Source: Piscinibacterium candidicorallinum
GTDB taxonomy: Bacteria; Pseudomonadota; Gammaproteobacteria; Burkholderiales; Burkholderiaceae_C
Assembly: GCF_047549485.1 (NCBI RefSeq)
Contig: NZ_CP180191.1
Span: forward strand, 1,488,001-1,552,000
Direction of reading: 5' to 3'
DNA: 64,000 nt
Shown: positions 24,755-33,499 of the stretch, in pieces
How the letters are laid out: each line of letters opens with the position of its first letter
Numbering within the stretch: position 1 is the stretch's first letter
Notes under the pieces: model-generated
What the model saw: only the letters and a program-made list of their open reading frames with translations
What the model was told of the DNA's origin: nothing
Databases searched by the model: none
Position numbers and translations under genes: made by a program

Positions 24755-26329
24755 ATGCAGCCCGTACCGGTCATTGATCTTTTCGCTGGCCCTGGCGGCT
24801 TGGGCGAGGGGTTCGCCTCCGCACGGTTCGCGACCGGCAGGCCTGCATTCCGCGTCGCATTGTCCATAGAGAAGGACCCCGTCGCCTGCGGCACACTACG
24901 CCTACGCAAAGCTAGGAACCTGCTGCTTGAGGCAGGGGCACTCGGTCCGTATCTCCAATTCCTGCGCGGAGAGCTGAGTCGGGAGGAGTTAGGATCTACC
25001 GAGTCTGTGGCGGACGCCTTGGTCGAGGGCGCACAGGGTGTGATGCAGTCAGAGCTCGGCAAGACGGACGTCACCCGTCTGGACGAGCGCATTCGAGCTG
25101 CGCTGGCAGGCGAATCGGACTGGGTGCTTATCGGGGGGCCGCCCTGTCAGGCCTACTCGCTAGCGGGGCGGGGCCGTCGCGCGCGCGATGAAGCATTCGA
25201 GCAGGATGAACGGCACTTCCTGTACCGCGAGTATCTCCGGATCATCCGCCGGCATGCACCCGCAGTGTTCGTGATGGAGAACGTCAAGGGCATGCTTTCG
25301 TCGAAGCATGGCGGCAGTCCGATGTTTGCGCGGATTCTCAGGGATCTGCGCAAGCCATCGAGTTCGCTGCACTACGAGGTTCGATCCCTTGTCAAGCCCG
25401 GAACGGATGGCGAGCTTGATCCATCCGACTACGTGATCGAATCCGAGCGATACGGTGTACCGCAGACGCGCCACCGCGTCATCCTTCTCGGGGTACGGTC
25501 GGATCTGGCGCACCGCCCTTCCCGGATCCTGACGCCGGTTGAGCGCCCTGTGACCGTCACGGAGATGATCGGAAGCATGCCTCGGCTGCGCAGTCGATTG
25601 TCGCGTGAAACCGACTCACACGCCGCGTGGCTTGCGGCGCTCGGCATCGCGGTGCAGTCTGTAGATACGTGGGCCCCCGATGGGAAGGCAGCACTTGTTC
25701 GAACGATGCGAGCCGCAGTGCGCGCCGCAGCGGACATCGAGCACATCGGCGGGCCGTACGTGTCCCACACGAAGTCTTGTGCATCAATGCCTGCCGGCAT
25801 GCGCCGCTGGATGGAGTCTCCGGGGTTGGAGGGCGTGATCCAGCATGAGACACGATCGCACATGGCGAGCGACTTGGCGAGGTACCTGTTTGCGTCCTCG
25901 TTTGCCGCCGAGTTCGGTTCGACCCCGCGCCTGCAATCGCTGCCCGAGTCGCTGCTGCCTGACCACCGAAGTTCCCGCCCGGCTGATGGTGGCAAGCCTC
26001 CTTACTCGGACCGTTTCCGAGTACAGATCGGCAGCGAGCCTTCCAGCACGGTCGTCTCACATATCGCCAAGGACGGTCATTACTACATCCACCCTGATCC
26101 AGCGCAGTGTCGCAGCCTGACGGTTCGAGAGGCTGCCCGCCTGCAGACATTTCCCGAGGATTACTTCTTTGAAGGAAATCGAACGCAGCAATACGTGCAA
26201 GTGGGAAACGCGGTGCCTCCGCTTCTTGCCAGCAGGATTGCATCGGTCGTCTTGGGTCTGATCCGGCCGGTCGCTTCGAGTGCTGGCGCCAGCGGGTTTC
26301 GTTCGAGCAAGGAGGAGTCAGTCGCATGA
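24755..26329 (+). CDS. drmMII: DNA (cytosine-5) methyltransferase, DISARM DrmMII-like
   Basis: Methylates cytosine at C5, in DISARM to mark host DNA. The C5-methylase motifs are in order: I FAGPGG (9-14), IV GGPPCQAYS (about 127-135) with the catalytic Cys, VI MENVKGM (about 172), VIII QTRHRVILLG and X QVGNAVPPLLA near the end. The 524-aa length includes a target recognition region between VIII and IX. The first gene of a tight operon with helicases DrmA and DrmB, which supports the DISARM assignment. The ATG of the next gene overlaps its stop in ATGA. A solitary Dcm-type or a type II methylase is the alternative if the cluster context is ignored. Confidence 0.88.
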   Translation: MQPVPVIDLFAGPGGLGEGFASARFATGRPAFRVALSIEKDPVACGTLRLRKARNLLLEAGALGPYLQFLRGELSREELGSTESVADALVEGAQGVMQSELGKTDVTRLDERIRAALAGESDWVLIGGPPCQAYSLAGRGRRARDEAFEQDERHFLYREYLRIIRRHAPAVFVMENVKGMLSSKHGGSPMFARILRDLRKPSSSLHYEVRSLVKPGTDGELDPSDYVIESERYGVPQTRHRVILLGVRSDLAHRPSRILTPVERPVTVTEMIGSMPRLRSRLSRETDSHAAWLAALGIAVQSVDTWAPDGKAALVRTMRAAVRAAADIEHIGGPYVSHTKSCASMPAGMRRWMESPGLEGVIQHETRSHMASDLARYLFASSFAAEFGSTPRLQSLPESLLPDHRSSRPADGGKPPYSDRFRVQIGSEPSSTVVSHIAKDGHYYIHPDPAQCRSLTVREAARLQTFPEDYFFEGNRTQQYVQVGNAVPPLLASRIASVVLGLIRPVASSAGASGFRSSKEESVA

Positions 26330-28314
26330 GCGATGGCAAGATGGAATCGCCTCACCCCCCATTTCGGCCGACACCGGAACAGAGCGCCGTCATCGACGCG
26401 GAGCCCGATGCGCGGCTTTTGGTTGTCGCTGGACCCGGCACCGGGAAGACGCAGGTCGCGGCGATGAGACTCGTCCACCTCCTTCGGGCCGGCCTGCAGC
26501 CGTCGCAGATTCTTGTGTTGAGCTTTTCGCGGAGCGCCGTCGCGACGCTGACCGCACGCATTGCGGCACTCGACCTTCGCGATGAGTCCATCGTCGAGGA
26601 CCTGCGTCATCTCGCGATTCGCACGTTTGATTCGTGGGCGTTTCGCCTGCTCCGGCAGGCTGGCGCGTCCGTGAGTGAGCTTCTCGCAAACTCGCATGAC
26701 ACCAATATCGAGTTGGCTACACAGCAGCTGGCAGGGGGGCACGCAAGCCAGGCGCTGGATCGTCTCTCGGCCATCCGTCATGTCATCGTGGACGAGTTCC
26801 AGGACCTGCCGGGGGTTCGGGCGGACATGGTGATCGAACTGCTGGCCGCCCTCACCGTCGAGCCACAGCGCCGGGTCGGATTCACTGTGCTAGGCGATCC
26901 GGCTCAGTCCATTTTCCAGTTCTCGGTGACTCAAGAAAGTCACACCGCTCGGATGCGTGATCCCTGGGACGTGCTCAAGGAGAGGCTGGGCAAGGATCTG
27001 CGCCAGATCTCGATGATCAGGAATCACCGCAGTACCGAAGAGCTTGCGAGGATTGCAGCGGCGCTCCGGGAAATTCTGCAAAGCTCGAATGTGGATCCGA
27101 TGCGCAAGCTGGAGGCGGTCAGAGGCTATCTCGACCGTCTCCCGTCCAAAGATCCGGAAACCAAGATCGGCCCGGAGCTTCTTGATTCGCTCCCTCAAGG
27201 GTCTCTGGCCGTGCTGACCCGCACGAACGGGGAGGCTCTGATGGTTGCCAAGATGATCTACGGCACCACGGTCGAGAGCCCTTCGATCCCGGTACTGCTG
27301 CGCATAGTTGGAACGACTCGGACCGCACCTGCCTGGATAGGCCAGCTTCTTTCGCGTTTCAAGCCGTCATCGATCTCTCGCTCGACGTTTGACTCGATTT
27401 ACGCGAACGCACTCAAGAGTTCAGGCGATGGCGCGGCTGGTGCCACCCAAATGCCAGCTCGGGACGTAGCGTGGCAACGTCTCGCGCGAGCCAGTGGCGG
27501 GTCGGACGATTCATCCTCGATCGACGTCGATGCGTTGCGCGAGCGTCTCGGTTGGCCGGACGCTTTCCCAGATGATCAGGGCATCGAGCAGCCGACGATT
27601 TGCATTACTACGATCCACCAGGCGAAGGGCATGGAGTTCCGGAATGTCGCGTTGCTGGAACCGCGACCTAGGGAGGATACGGACGAACCAGATGATCCGA
27701 TCGAGGAAGCAAACGTGGGGTTCGTGGCTGTGACGCGAGCGTCTCATCAACTCGGTCGGATTCCGGCATCATGCATCAATCGCGCGCCTTCGAAGTGGTC
27801 GTTCAGCAGCCGGCGCGATCGACTGGTCGGGTGGGGGACGCTCACGAAAGTGCAGATGGGGTTGCAGGACGACATCCTCCCGGAGTCCTTTGTTGACACG
27901 GACGTGCACGGAAGCATCCAGGCGGTCGAAGCCGCCCAGATGGCTCTTCTGCTCAACGCCGCAGGATGGCGTGGTCGCAAGGTCATTCTCAAGCGCGCAG
28001 ACTCCGCGGCGGGATCGGGGCGTTACCGAGATATTCGGTACGACATCCACCTCCAAAGCGGTAACGAGGCAGGTCAGCTGCTCGGCCGAATGTCGGCAAA
28101 TGTCACCTGGGATCTGCTCGATCTGTTATGGGACAGAGGGCTGGCAATGCCCAGCACCATCTACAACCTGCGGATTGCAGACGTCGTGACCCTAGGGAAG
28201 TCCGGTGACCTGGAGGGGGCTGTTGCTGACCCTTGGAGCACAAGTCGGATCTGGCTGGGTGTCTCGCTATGGGGTACCGGGGATTTCAAGACGTGGAAGC
28301 GCAAGCATGGCTGA
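26326..28314 (+). CDS. UvrD/Rep-family SF1 helicase in the DISARM-like operon
   Basis: 662-aa ATP-dependent DNA translocase. Motifs: I AGPGTGKTQ (35-43), Ia LVLSFSRSAVATL, II VIVDEFQDLPG (about 150), III LGDPAQSIF, IV-type RNHRSTEEL, V ITTIHQAKGMEF and VI VAVTRASHQ. The C-terminal 150 residues have no motif. Known class 2 DISARM sets contain DrmE at this sort of position; whether this is a DrmE homologue or a substitute is not decided by eye. It overlaps the methylase by 4 bp and drmA by 8 bp (ATGGCTGA), so translation is coupled. Confidence 0.88.
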   Translation: MSDGKMESPHPPFRPTPEQSAVIDAEPDARLLVVAGPGTGKTQVAAMRLVHLLRAGLQPSQILVLSFSRSAVATLTARIAALDLRDESIVEDLRHLAIRTFDSWAFRLLRQAGASVSELLANSHDTNIELATQQLAGGHASQALDRLSAIRHVIVDEFQDLPGVRADMVIELLAALTVEPQRRVGFTVLGDPAQSIFQFSVTQESHTARMRDPWDVLKERLGKDLRQISMIRNHRSTEELARIAAALREILQSSNVDPMRKLEAVRGYLDRLPSKDPETKIGPELLDSLPQGSLAVLTRTNGEALMVAKMIYGTTVESPSIPVLLRIVGTTRTAPAWIGQLLSRFKPSSISRSTFDSIYANALKSSGDGAAGATQMPARDVAWQRLARASGGSDDSSSIDVDALRERLGWPDAFPDDQGIEQPTICITTIHQAKGMEFRNVALLEPRPREDTDEPDDPIEEANVGFVAVTRASHQLGRIPASCINRAPSKWSFSSRRDRLVGWGTLTKVQMGLQDDILPESFVDTDVHGSIQAVEAAQMALLLNAAGWRGRKVILKRADSAAGSGRYRDIRYDIHLQSGNEAGQLLGRMSANVTWDLLDLLWDRGLAMPSTIYNLRIADVVTLGKSGDLEGAVADPWSTSRIWLGVSLWGTGDFKTWKRKHG

Positions 28315-31300
28315 TCACAAACGAATGTCGGACGTAAGGGCGGAGCTTGTGAACATGGCGAGCACCCTGTTGGTTGGTCCGCTCGACCCTCATGAACGTC
28401 TGGAGTCTCCGCCGGCTGATACGTACCTGACCGGAATTCTCTGGCCGAGGGGCTCCCCGATGGGCGGAGAGGACGACGAAGGTTCCGCCGACTGCCTAGA
28501 TGCTGGGGAACCAGAAGGTGACATCGCGGTTCCCGGGTATCGGTCTCTCCGGCCGTGTTCGATCGGAATCACATTTGCGGTCAAGCACGGTGTAGACGTG
28601 TACGTCAGCCTTGGCACAACGGCAAGATACGAGCGCGTGTCTTCCACCGTCCCATGTCCGGCCGGCGCAGAGAAATCGCAGCCCGCAGGAACAGTTGCGG
28701 ACGCCGCTGAACCCGAGGCAGGACGCTCATCAGGCGTCTTCCATTGGCAAAGAAGGCCGCTGGGTTACAGCTACGTCGTGAGAGCCGGTGACCGACATTC
28801 CGGCATTGTCACAGACTTCATCGGCGCCGGTGGCGAGCTCGTCAGCGACCCCCGCGTGGCACTGCACGTGCGTCGTCGGCTTGGGCCGCAACAGGATGTG
28901 ATCACGGTCACGTTGATCAATGAGGAGATCGAAGTTGAAGGGGAAGGTGGACGCGACGCCCGATGCCTCTTTCAGACCGAGCTCGTGATCCGGTCCTTGG
29001 TCGATGGCAAAGGCATGATCCAGCCCCGGCCTCATATGCCGGTTGCCGATGACGACGAGGACGCGCTGACAAACGCGCTCCTGTACCGCAGGATCCGGGA
29101 GTTCGCCGTTGGGCATGGGGTAGGCGCGGCATGGGATGACCCGCGCGATGAATCCGTTGCGGAGGTTCGTACCTCGTGGTTGCCGGTTGCTACCGTTTCG
29201 GGAACCAGCCCGGCGGGACACGCTTCACTGAGGGCTTTCCTGGCGGATCACCCGAAGGCATTGCATGCCGATTTCCTTGGCAATGAAGCTGATAGGGAGG
29301 AGGTCGTCAGGGCGCTCGGGGCCTTTGTTGACTGCTACGGAAGCTGGATCGACTCGGAGCTGCGTTCGAGAGCCGGGCATTTCTCGGGGGCGCTCGCCGC
29401 TGCTTCTGCTTTCAATCTCGCGCGATGCGAGTCGACTCTGGTGCGGATCCGGGCTGGCGTCGACTGCCTTCGAAACGATGCGCACGCGTGGACCGCGTTC
29501 GCGCTCGCGAATGCAGCAATGGATCGGCAGTCACGATTCCCTTCCAAGGGTGTGGGAGCCCGCTCGCTTGTCTGGCGGCCGTTCCAGCTTGCTTTCATGC
29601 TCCTCGTGATCCCTGGCTTGATCGACCCCAAGGCAGACAGTCGGCAATGCATGGATTTGCTCTGGTTCCCTACCGGGGGTGGGAAAACAGAGGCGTATTT
29701 GGCGTTGACTGCATTCCAGATCTTCCATCGGCGACTTGTCGACGACCGGAGGCGTGAAAATGGCGGCGTAGACGTATTGATGCGCTACACCTTGCGCCTG
29801 CTGACGGTCCAGCAGTTCCAGCGCGCGGCGGCCCTAGTCGCAGCGTGCGAGCTGATACGTGTCGGGGACGCGAGGCTGGGATCTGCGCGCATCTCTCTGG
29901 GGTTATATGTCGGCAGCGACACTACTCCGCTGTCGATGGACAGTGCGCGCGAGGCACTCCTAGAGGAGCAGGCCGATCGAAAGCCGAAGTCGACGCCGCG
30001 GCAGTTGCTGCGTTGCCCCGTCTGCGGGACAGATCTCAGAGCTGCCGACTACCAGGCTGACCCCGCCCGCCCTGTCATCGAGATCAGGTGCAGAAACGCG
30101 GAGTGCGAGACCTTTGGATCATCCTTGCCTGTGATGACGGTCGATGAAGAAATCTATCACGCACCTCCATCGCTTCTGATCGGGACGATCGACAAGTTCG
30201 CGCAGATCCCTCGGCGAACCGACATCCGAAGAATCTTCGGGCTGGACGGAGGTTTACCGCCTGGCCTCATCATTCAGGATGAATTGCATCTGATCTCCGG
30301 CCCGCTCGGCTCGATGGCCGGACTCTACGAATCGATCATCGACTCTCTTTGCACCCGAGATGGCGACCGTCCCAAGGTGATTGGCTCGACCGCAACGATC
30401 GGTCAAGCGGCAAAGCAAGTTCGTGCACTCTTCGATCGCAACGTCCTCCAATTCCCGCCTCCGGGTTTCGACGCGTCGGACTCGTTCTTTGCGGTCAGGG
30501 ATGAGATCGGCCCGGATCGGATGTATGTCGGACTACCAACGTCTGGTCGCAGTCCGAAGTTCGCCCTTCAGGCCCTGCTCGCTGCGCTTCTTCAGTCGGC
30601 GAGGGCAATGCTTGACAGGGGAACGGTCGATGATGACCAGATCGACACCTACTGGACAGTTGTTGCCTACTTCAACAGCCTGCGCGAATTGGGCGGTGCG
30701 TATGTGCTTGTGCAAGACGACGTGCCGCGACAGATCCAGTTTCTTGCTGGCAGACTTGGTACGTCAAGGCGCGACCTCGAGCACGAACCCGAAGAGCTGA
30801 GCAGCCGGAAGTCGTCTCGCGAACTCCCAAAAGTGCTCGACGAACTGGGTACGACACTGAGCATGCACGCCGAAAATCCAAATGAGTTTGCGCAGCCCAA
30901 GGACGTCGTACTCGCATCAAACATGATTTCGGTCGGTGTCGATGTTCCGCGGCTTGGATTGATGGTCGTCAATGGTCAGCCGAAGTCGACTGCGGAATAC
31001 ATCCAGGCGAGCAGCCGAGTCGGACGCCTCATGCCGGGACTGGTATTCACGCTCTACAACGTCGGACGACCCCGTGATCTGTCTCACTTCGAGCACTTCA
31101 GGACCTACCACTCGGCGCTGTACAGAAGCGTAGAAGCGACGAGCGTGACGCCGTGGGCTCCGCGCGCGCGCGACAAGGCTCTGCACGCTGTAGTGGCGTC
31201 GCTTGTGCGGCACCTGATTCCGGGACTCGCCGGCGAAGAGGATGCCATTCGGTTTGATCCCGCCGAACCGCGCGTGGCTGAGATCATTCAAGCGGTCATC

Positions 31301-31597
31301 GACCGTGTTGCCGCTGCTGCTGACCCGATCGAGGTCGCGGACACTGCACAGCAGATCGAGGCGATCATCGAGGAGTGGGCGAGGCGCAGTTCGGATTCTC
31401 GTGGCTCGTCCATGCGGCTCACGTACTGGCACCGCAAGGCGCCCTTCGGGCGCGCCGTGCCACACCTCATGCACTCGGCAGAAGAGGGTTCGGGAGGCGG
31501 CGCTCTGTCATGGTCGACTCCGAACTCAATGCGGGAGGTGGAGCCGTCGACGGCGTTTGTGCTCAAGAGCATCCAGCGAAGATCAGGGGAGGCCTAA
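28307..31597 (+). CDS. drmA: DISARM helicase DrmA
   Basis: Large SF2-type helicase, core DISARM component. Walker A FPTGGGKTEAY is at about residue 456, motif II reads QDELHLISGPLGS (about 656), motif III-like STATIG, and motif VI ASSRVGR (about 901). A Cys-rich insertion, RCPVCGTD to CRNAECE (about 570-597), may bind zinc. The layout and size (1096 aa) fit DrmA. The ATG at 28307 was preferred to a start 34 codons earlier because it gives the short ATGGCTGA overlap with the upstream gene; the longer version would lie over 110 bp of it. Ends in a TAATG overlap with drmB. Confidence 0.88.
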   Translation: MADHKRMSDVRAELVNMASTLLVGPLDPHERLESPPADTYLTGILWPRGSPMGGEDDEGSADCLDAGEPEGDIAVPGYRSLRPCSIGITFAVKHGVDVYVSLGTTARYERVSSTVPCPAGAEKSQPAGTVADAAEPEAGRSSGVFHWQRRPLGYSYVVRAGDRHSGIVTDFIGAGGELVSDPRVALHVRRRLGPQQDVITVTLINEEIEVEGEGGRDARCLFQTELVIRSLVDGKGMIQPRPHMPVADDDEDALTNALLYRRIREFAVGHGVGAAWDDPRDESVAEVRTSWLPVATVSGTSPAGHASLRAFLADHPKALHADFLGNEADREEVVRALGAFVDCYGSWIDSELRSRAGHFSGALAAASAFNLARCESTLVRIRAGVDCLRNDAHAWTAFALANAAMDRQSRFPSKGVGARSLVWRPFQLAFMLLVIPGLIDPKADSRQCMDLLWFPTGGGKTEAYLALTAFQIFHRRLVDDRRRENGGVDVLMRYTLRLLTVQQFQRAAALVAACELIRVGDARLGSARISLGLYVGSDTTPLSMDSAREALLEEQADRKPKSTPRQLLRCPVCGTDLRAADYQADPARPVIEIRCRNAECETFGSSLPVMTVDEEIYHAPPSLLIGTIDKFAQIPRRTDIRRIFGLDGGLPPGLIIQDELHLISGPLGSMAGLYESIIDSLCTRDGDRPKVIGSTATIGQAAKQVRALFDRNVLQFPPPGFDASDSFFAVRDEIGPDRMYVGLPTSGRSPKFALQALLAALLQSARAMLDRGTVDDDQIDTYWTVVAYFNSLRELGGAYVLVQDDVPRQIQFLAGRLGTSRRDLEHEPEELSSRKSSRELPKVLDELGTTLSMHAENPNEFAQPKDVVLASNMISVGVDVPRLGLMVVNGQPKSTAEYIQASSRVGRLMPGLVFTLYNVGRPRDLSHFEHFRTYHSALYRSVEATSVTPWAPRARDKALHAVVASLVRHLIPGLAGEEDAIRFDPAEPRVAEIIQAVIDRVAAAADPIEVADTAQQIEAIIEEWARRSSDSRGSSMRLTYWHRKAPFGRAVPHLMHSAEEGSGGGALSWSTPNSMREVEPSTAFVLKSIQRRSGEA

Positions 31598-33495
31598 TGC
31601 CGAGTTCAGGAAGATTCAATCGACCACGGGGAAGACAAGCGTCTCCGGCTGCAACGGCAGGTGTCCAGCCCATCGGCAGGGTGCGGCGTTCACAGCTGGT
31701 CTCAACCTATGGCATCGGCTCGATTGTGGATCTCGAGAAGGGCTCCTTCATGCCGATGGGACTGGACGACTGGGAGTCTGCTACGCGACTTCCTTCGTTG
31801 ACCATCGGTGAGGCACGCCTCCAAGCGCAGCTCGGAGTGACTCACTTTCGGCTGCCTCCGACCGCGGAGGATCTGTATGGCCTTCCCGGGCGTGTCGACG
31901 CAAGTCATTGCATACCCGCCGTGCGATTTCCTGCGTGGCACCAGTGCCCCAAGTGCAATCGGATCGGTACCGAGGGAAAGCCGTTTCAGCTCTCTGCCGA
32001 CGGTACCCAGCTCGAGTGCGGCGCGCATTCGAAGCCGCTGCCTACCAATCCGGTCCGGTTCGTCGTGGCGTGTCGCAAGGGCCACATGGATGACTTCCCA
32101 TGGGAATGGTGGGCACATAGACGGCGCGACGGCGGTATCTGCGATCGGCCTCAACTGGAACTTGGATCCCGCGGAAAGTCTGCGGCCCTAGGGGACCTGT
32201 ACGTCAAGTGCAGACACTGCAATTCATCGGCATCGTTAGGGGACGCGTTCCGCCCGGACAGTCTCGGCAACGCCGGCTGCCGCGGCGTTCGTCCTTGGCT
32301 GCATGACCGCCAAGAAGGTTGTGACTCACCGCCTCGTGTCATCCAGCGAGGGGCTTCGAACGCTCACTTCGCCGTGATCGCTTCCGCAATCTCGATCCCG
32401 CCGGTGTCGGAAGCCACGTTCCAGATCATCGATGGGCAGTGGCTCACTTTGGGGGCACTCCCCGAAGAGGCTGTTCGCCCAGTGCTGGCAAGCTTGGCCG
32501 CTACGTATGGCGTTCCGATCGACTCACTGGTGGCCGCGTACAACGAGAAGCAGAAGATCGATGGAAATGCGGATCGCACCGCCACGGTGGACTCGCGCGC
32601 CGAGGAATACTCAGCGCTGTCGGTCGATCGGGACGATCCTGTCGTCGGCGGAATCGTGCCGCAGTTCTGCAATTCGGTTTCGCCACCTCCTGAGGGATTG
32701 CGTCCGTGGTTCGATCTCGTCGGAGCGGTATCACGGCTCAGAGAGGTCCGGGCGCTAGCCGGGTTCAGCCGGATTGAACCGTATCCAGTCAGCGCGGAAA
32801 AAGTCGCGGAAGCATTACGGGACGGCGCAATTGCCCCGCTTTCGAAGACGCCGAGAAACTGGCTGCCAGCCGCTGAGATTCGGGGCGAAGGCTTGTTTCT
32901 GAGGTTCCGCGCGAGTGCGATTGGCGATTGGCTGAAAGCGAATCCCGGGCTGGAGCACCGCGTGGCGAAACTCGAGCGCAGATCGAGGATGATTGCAGAG
33001 GAGCGTGGCTACCCCCGTGGATATTCCATCACAGCACGACTGCTGCTCGTGCATTCCTTTGCGCATGCCCTGATCAGGACGATTTCCGTCGACTGCGGAT
33101 ATTCGTCGTCAGCACTTCGTGAACGCCTTTACATCAGTGAAGGCGATTCTCAGAACCCGCCCATGAACGGGGTTCTCATCTACACGGGTTCGCCGGACTC
33201 CGAAGGCAGCCTGGGTGGGCTCGTCCGGTTGGCAGACCCCCATCAGATCGAGCATGTCGTTCGCCGCGCAATTCTCAGTGCACGGTGGTGCGGCAGTGAT
33301 CCGGTTTGCATCGAGACTGATCCGGACCAGTCAGGCGAACGGATCAGCGGCGCGGCCTGTCATTGCTGCCTGCTCCTCCCGGAGACCGCCTGCGAGAAGT
33401 TCAATCGCGAGCTGGATCGCACGATGCTCGTCGGCTCGGCGGATGACGGTGGGCCTCCCGGGTGGAGGGGCTTCTTTGCGGATCTCGCGGAATGA
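31597..33495 (+). CDS. drmB: DISARM protein DrmB (DUF1998)
   Basis: 632-aa DISARM core protein that works with DrmA. It begins with a basic stretch and then GRVRRSQLVSTYGIGSIVDL, the DrmB opening. Zinc-type Cys pairs follow (CPKC, CRHC). The C-terminal DUF1998 has SFAHALIRTISVDCGYSSSALRERLY and the Cys cluster GAACHCCLLLPETACEKFNREL. The ATG at 31597 shares its A with the drmA stop and has AGGGGAGG in front; a longer frame reaching back to 31375 would overlap drmA by 220 bp and is rejected. Confidence 0.9.
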   Translation: MPSSGRFNRPRGRQASPAATAGVQPIGRVRRSQLVSTYGIGSIVDLEKGSFMPMGLDDWESATRLPSLTIGEARLQAQLGVTHFRLPPTAEDLYGLPGRVDASHCIPAVRFPAWHQCPKCNRIGTEGKPFQLSADGTQLECGAHSKPLPTNPVRFVVACRKGHMDDFPWEWWAHRRRDGGICDRPQLELGSRGKSAALGDLYVKCRHCNSSASLGDAFRPDSLGNAGCRGVRPWLHDRQEGCDSPPRVIQRGASNAHFAVIASAISIPPVSEATFQIIDGQWLTLGALPEEAVRPVLASLAATYGVPIDSLVAAYNEKQKIDGNADRTATVDSRAEEYSALSVDRDDPVVGGIVPQFCNSVSPPPEGLRPWFDLVGAVSRLREVRALAGFSRIEPYPVSAEKVAEALRDGAIAPLSKTPRNWLPAAEIRGEGLFLRFRASAIGDWLKANPGLEHRVAKLERRSRMIAEERGYPRGYSITARLLLVHSFAHALIRTISVDCGYSSSALRERLYISEGDSQNPPMNGVLIYTGSPDSEGSLGGLVRLADPHQIEHVVRRAILSARWCGSDPVCIETDPDQSGERISGAACHCCLLLPETACEKFNRELDRTMLVGSADDGGPPGWRGFFADLAE

Positions 33496-33499
33496 AGGC

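Noticed and set aside
24418..24777. Possible small protein just before the DISARM methylase.
   Set aside because: Overlaps the methylase start, no ribosome site and no recognisable sequence; treated as non-coding.
28205..28306. Longer N-terminus for DrmA.
   Set aside because: Would overlap the upstream helicase by about 110 bp; the shorter start gives an 8-bp coupling overlap.
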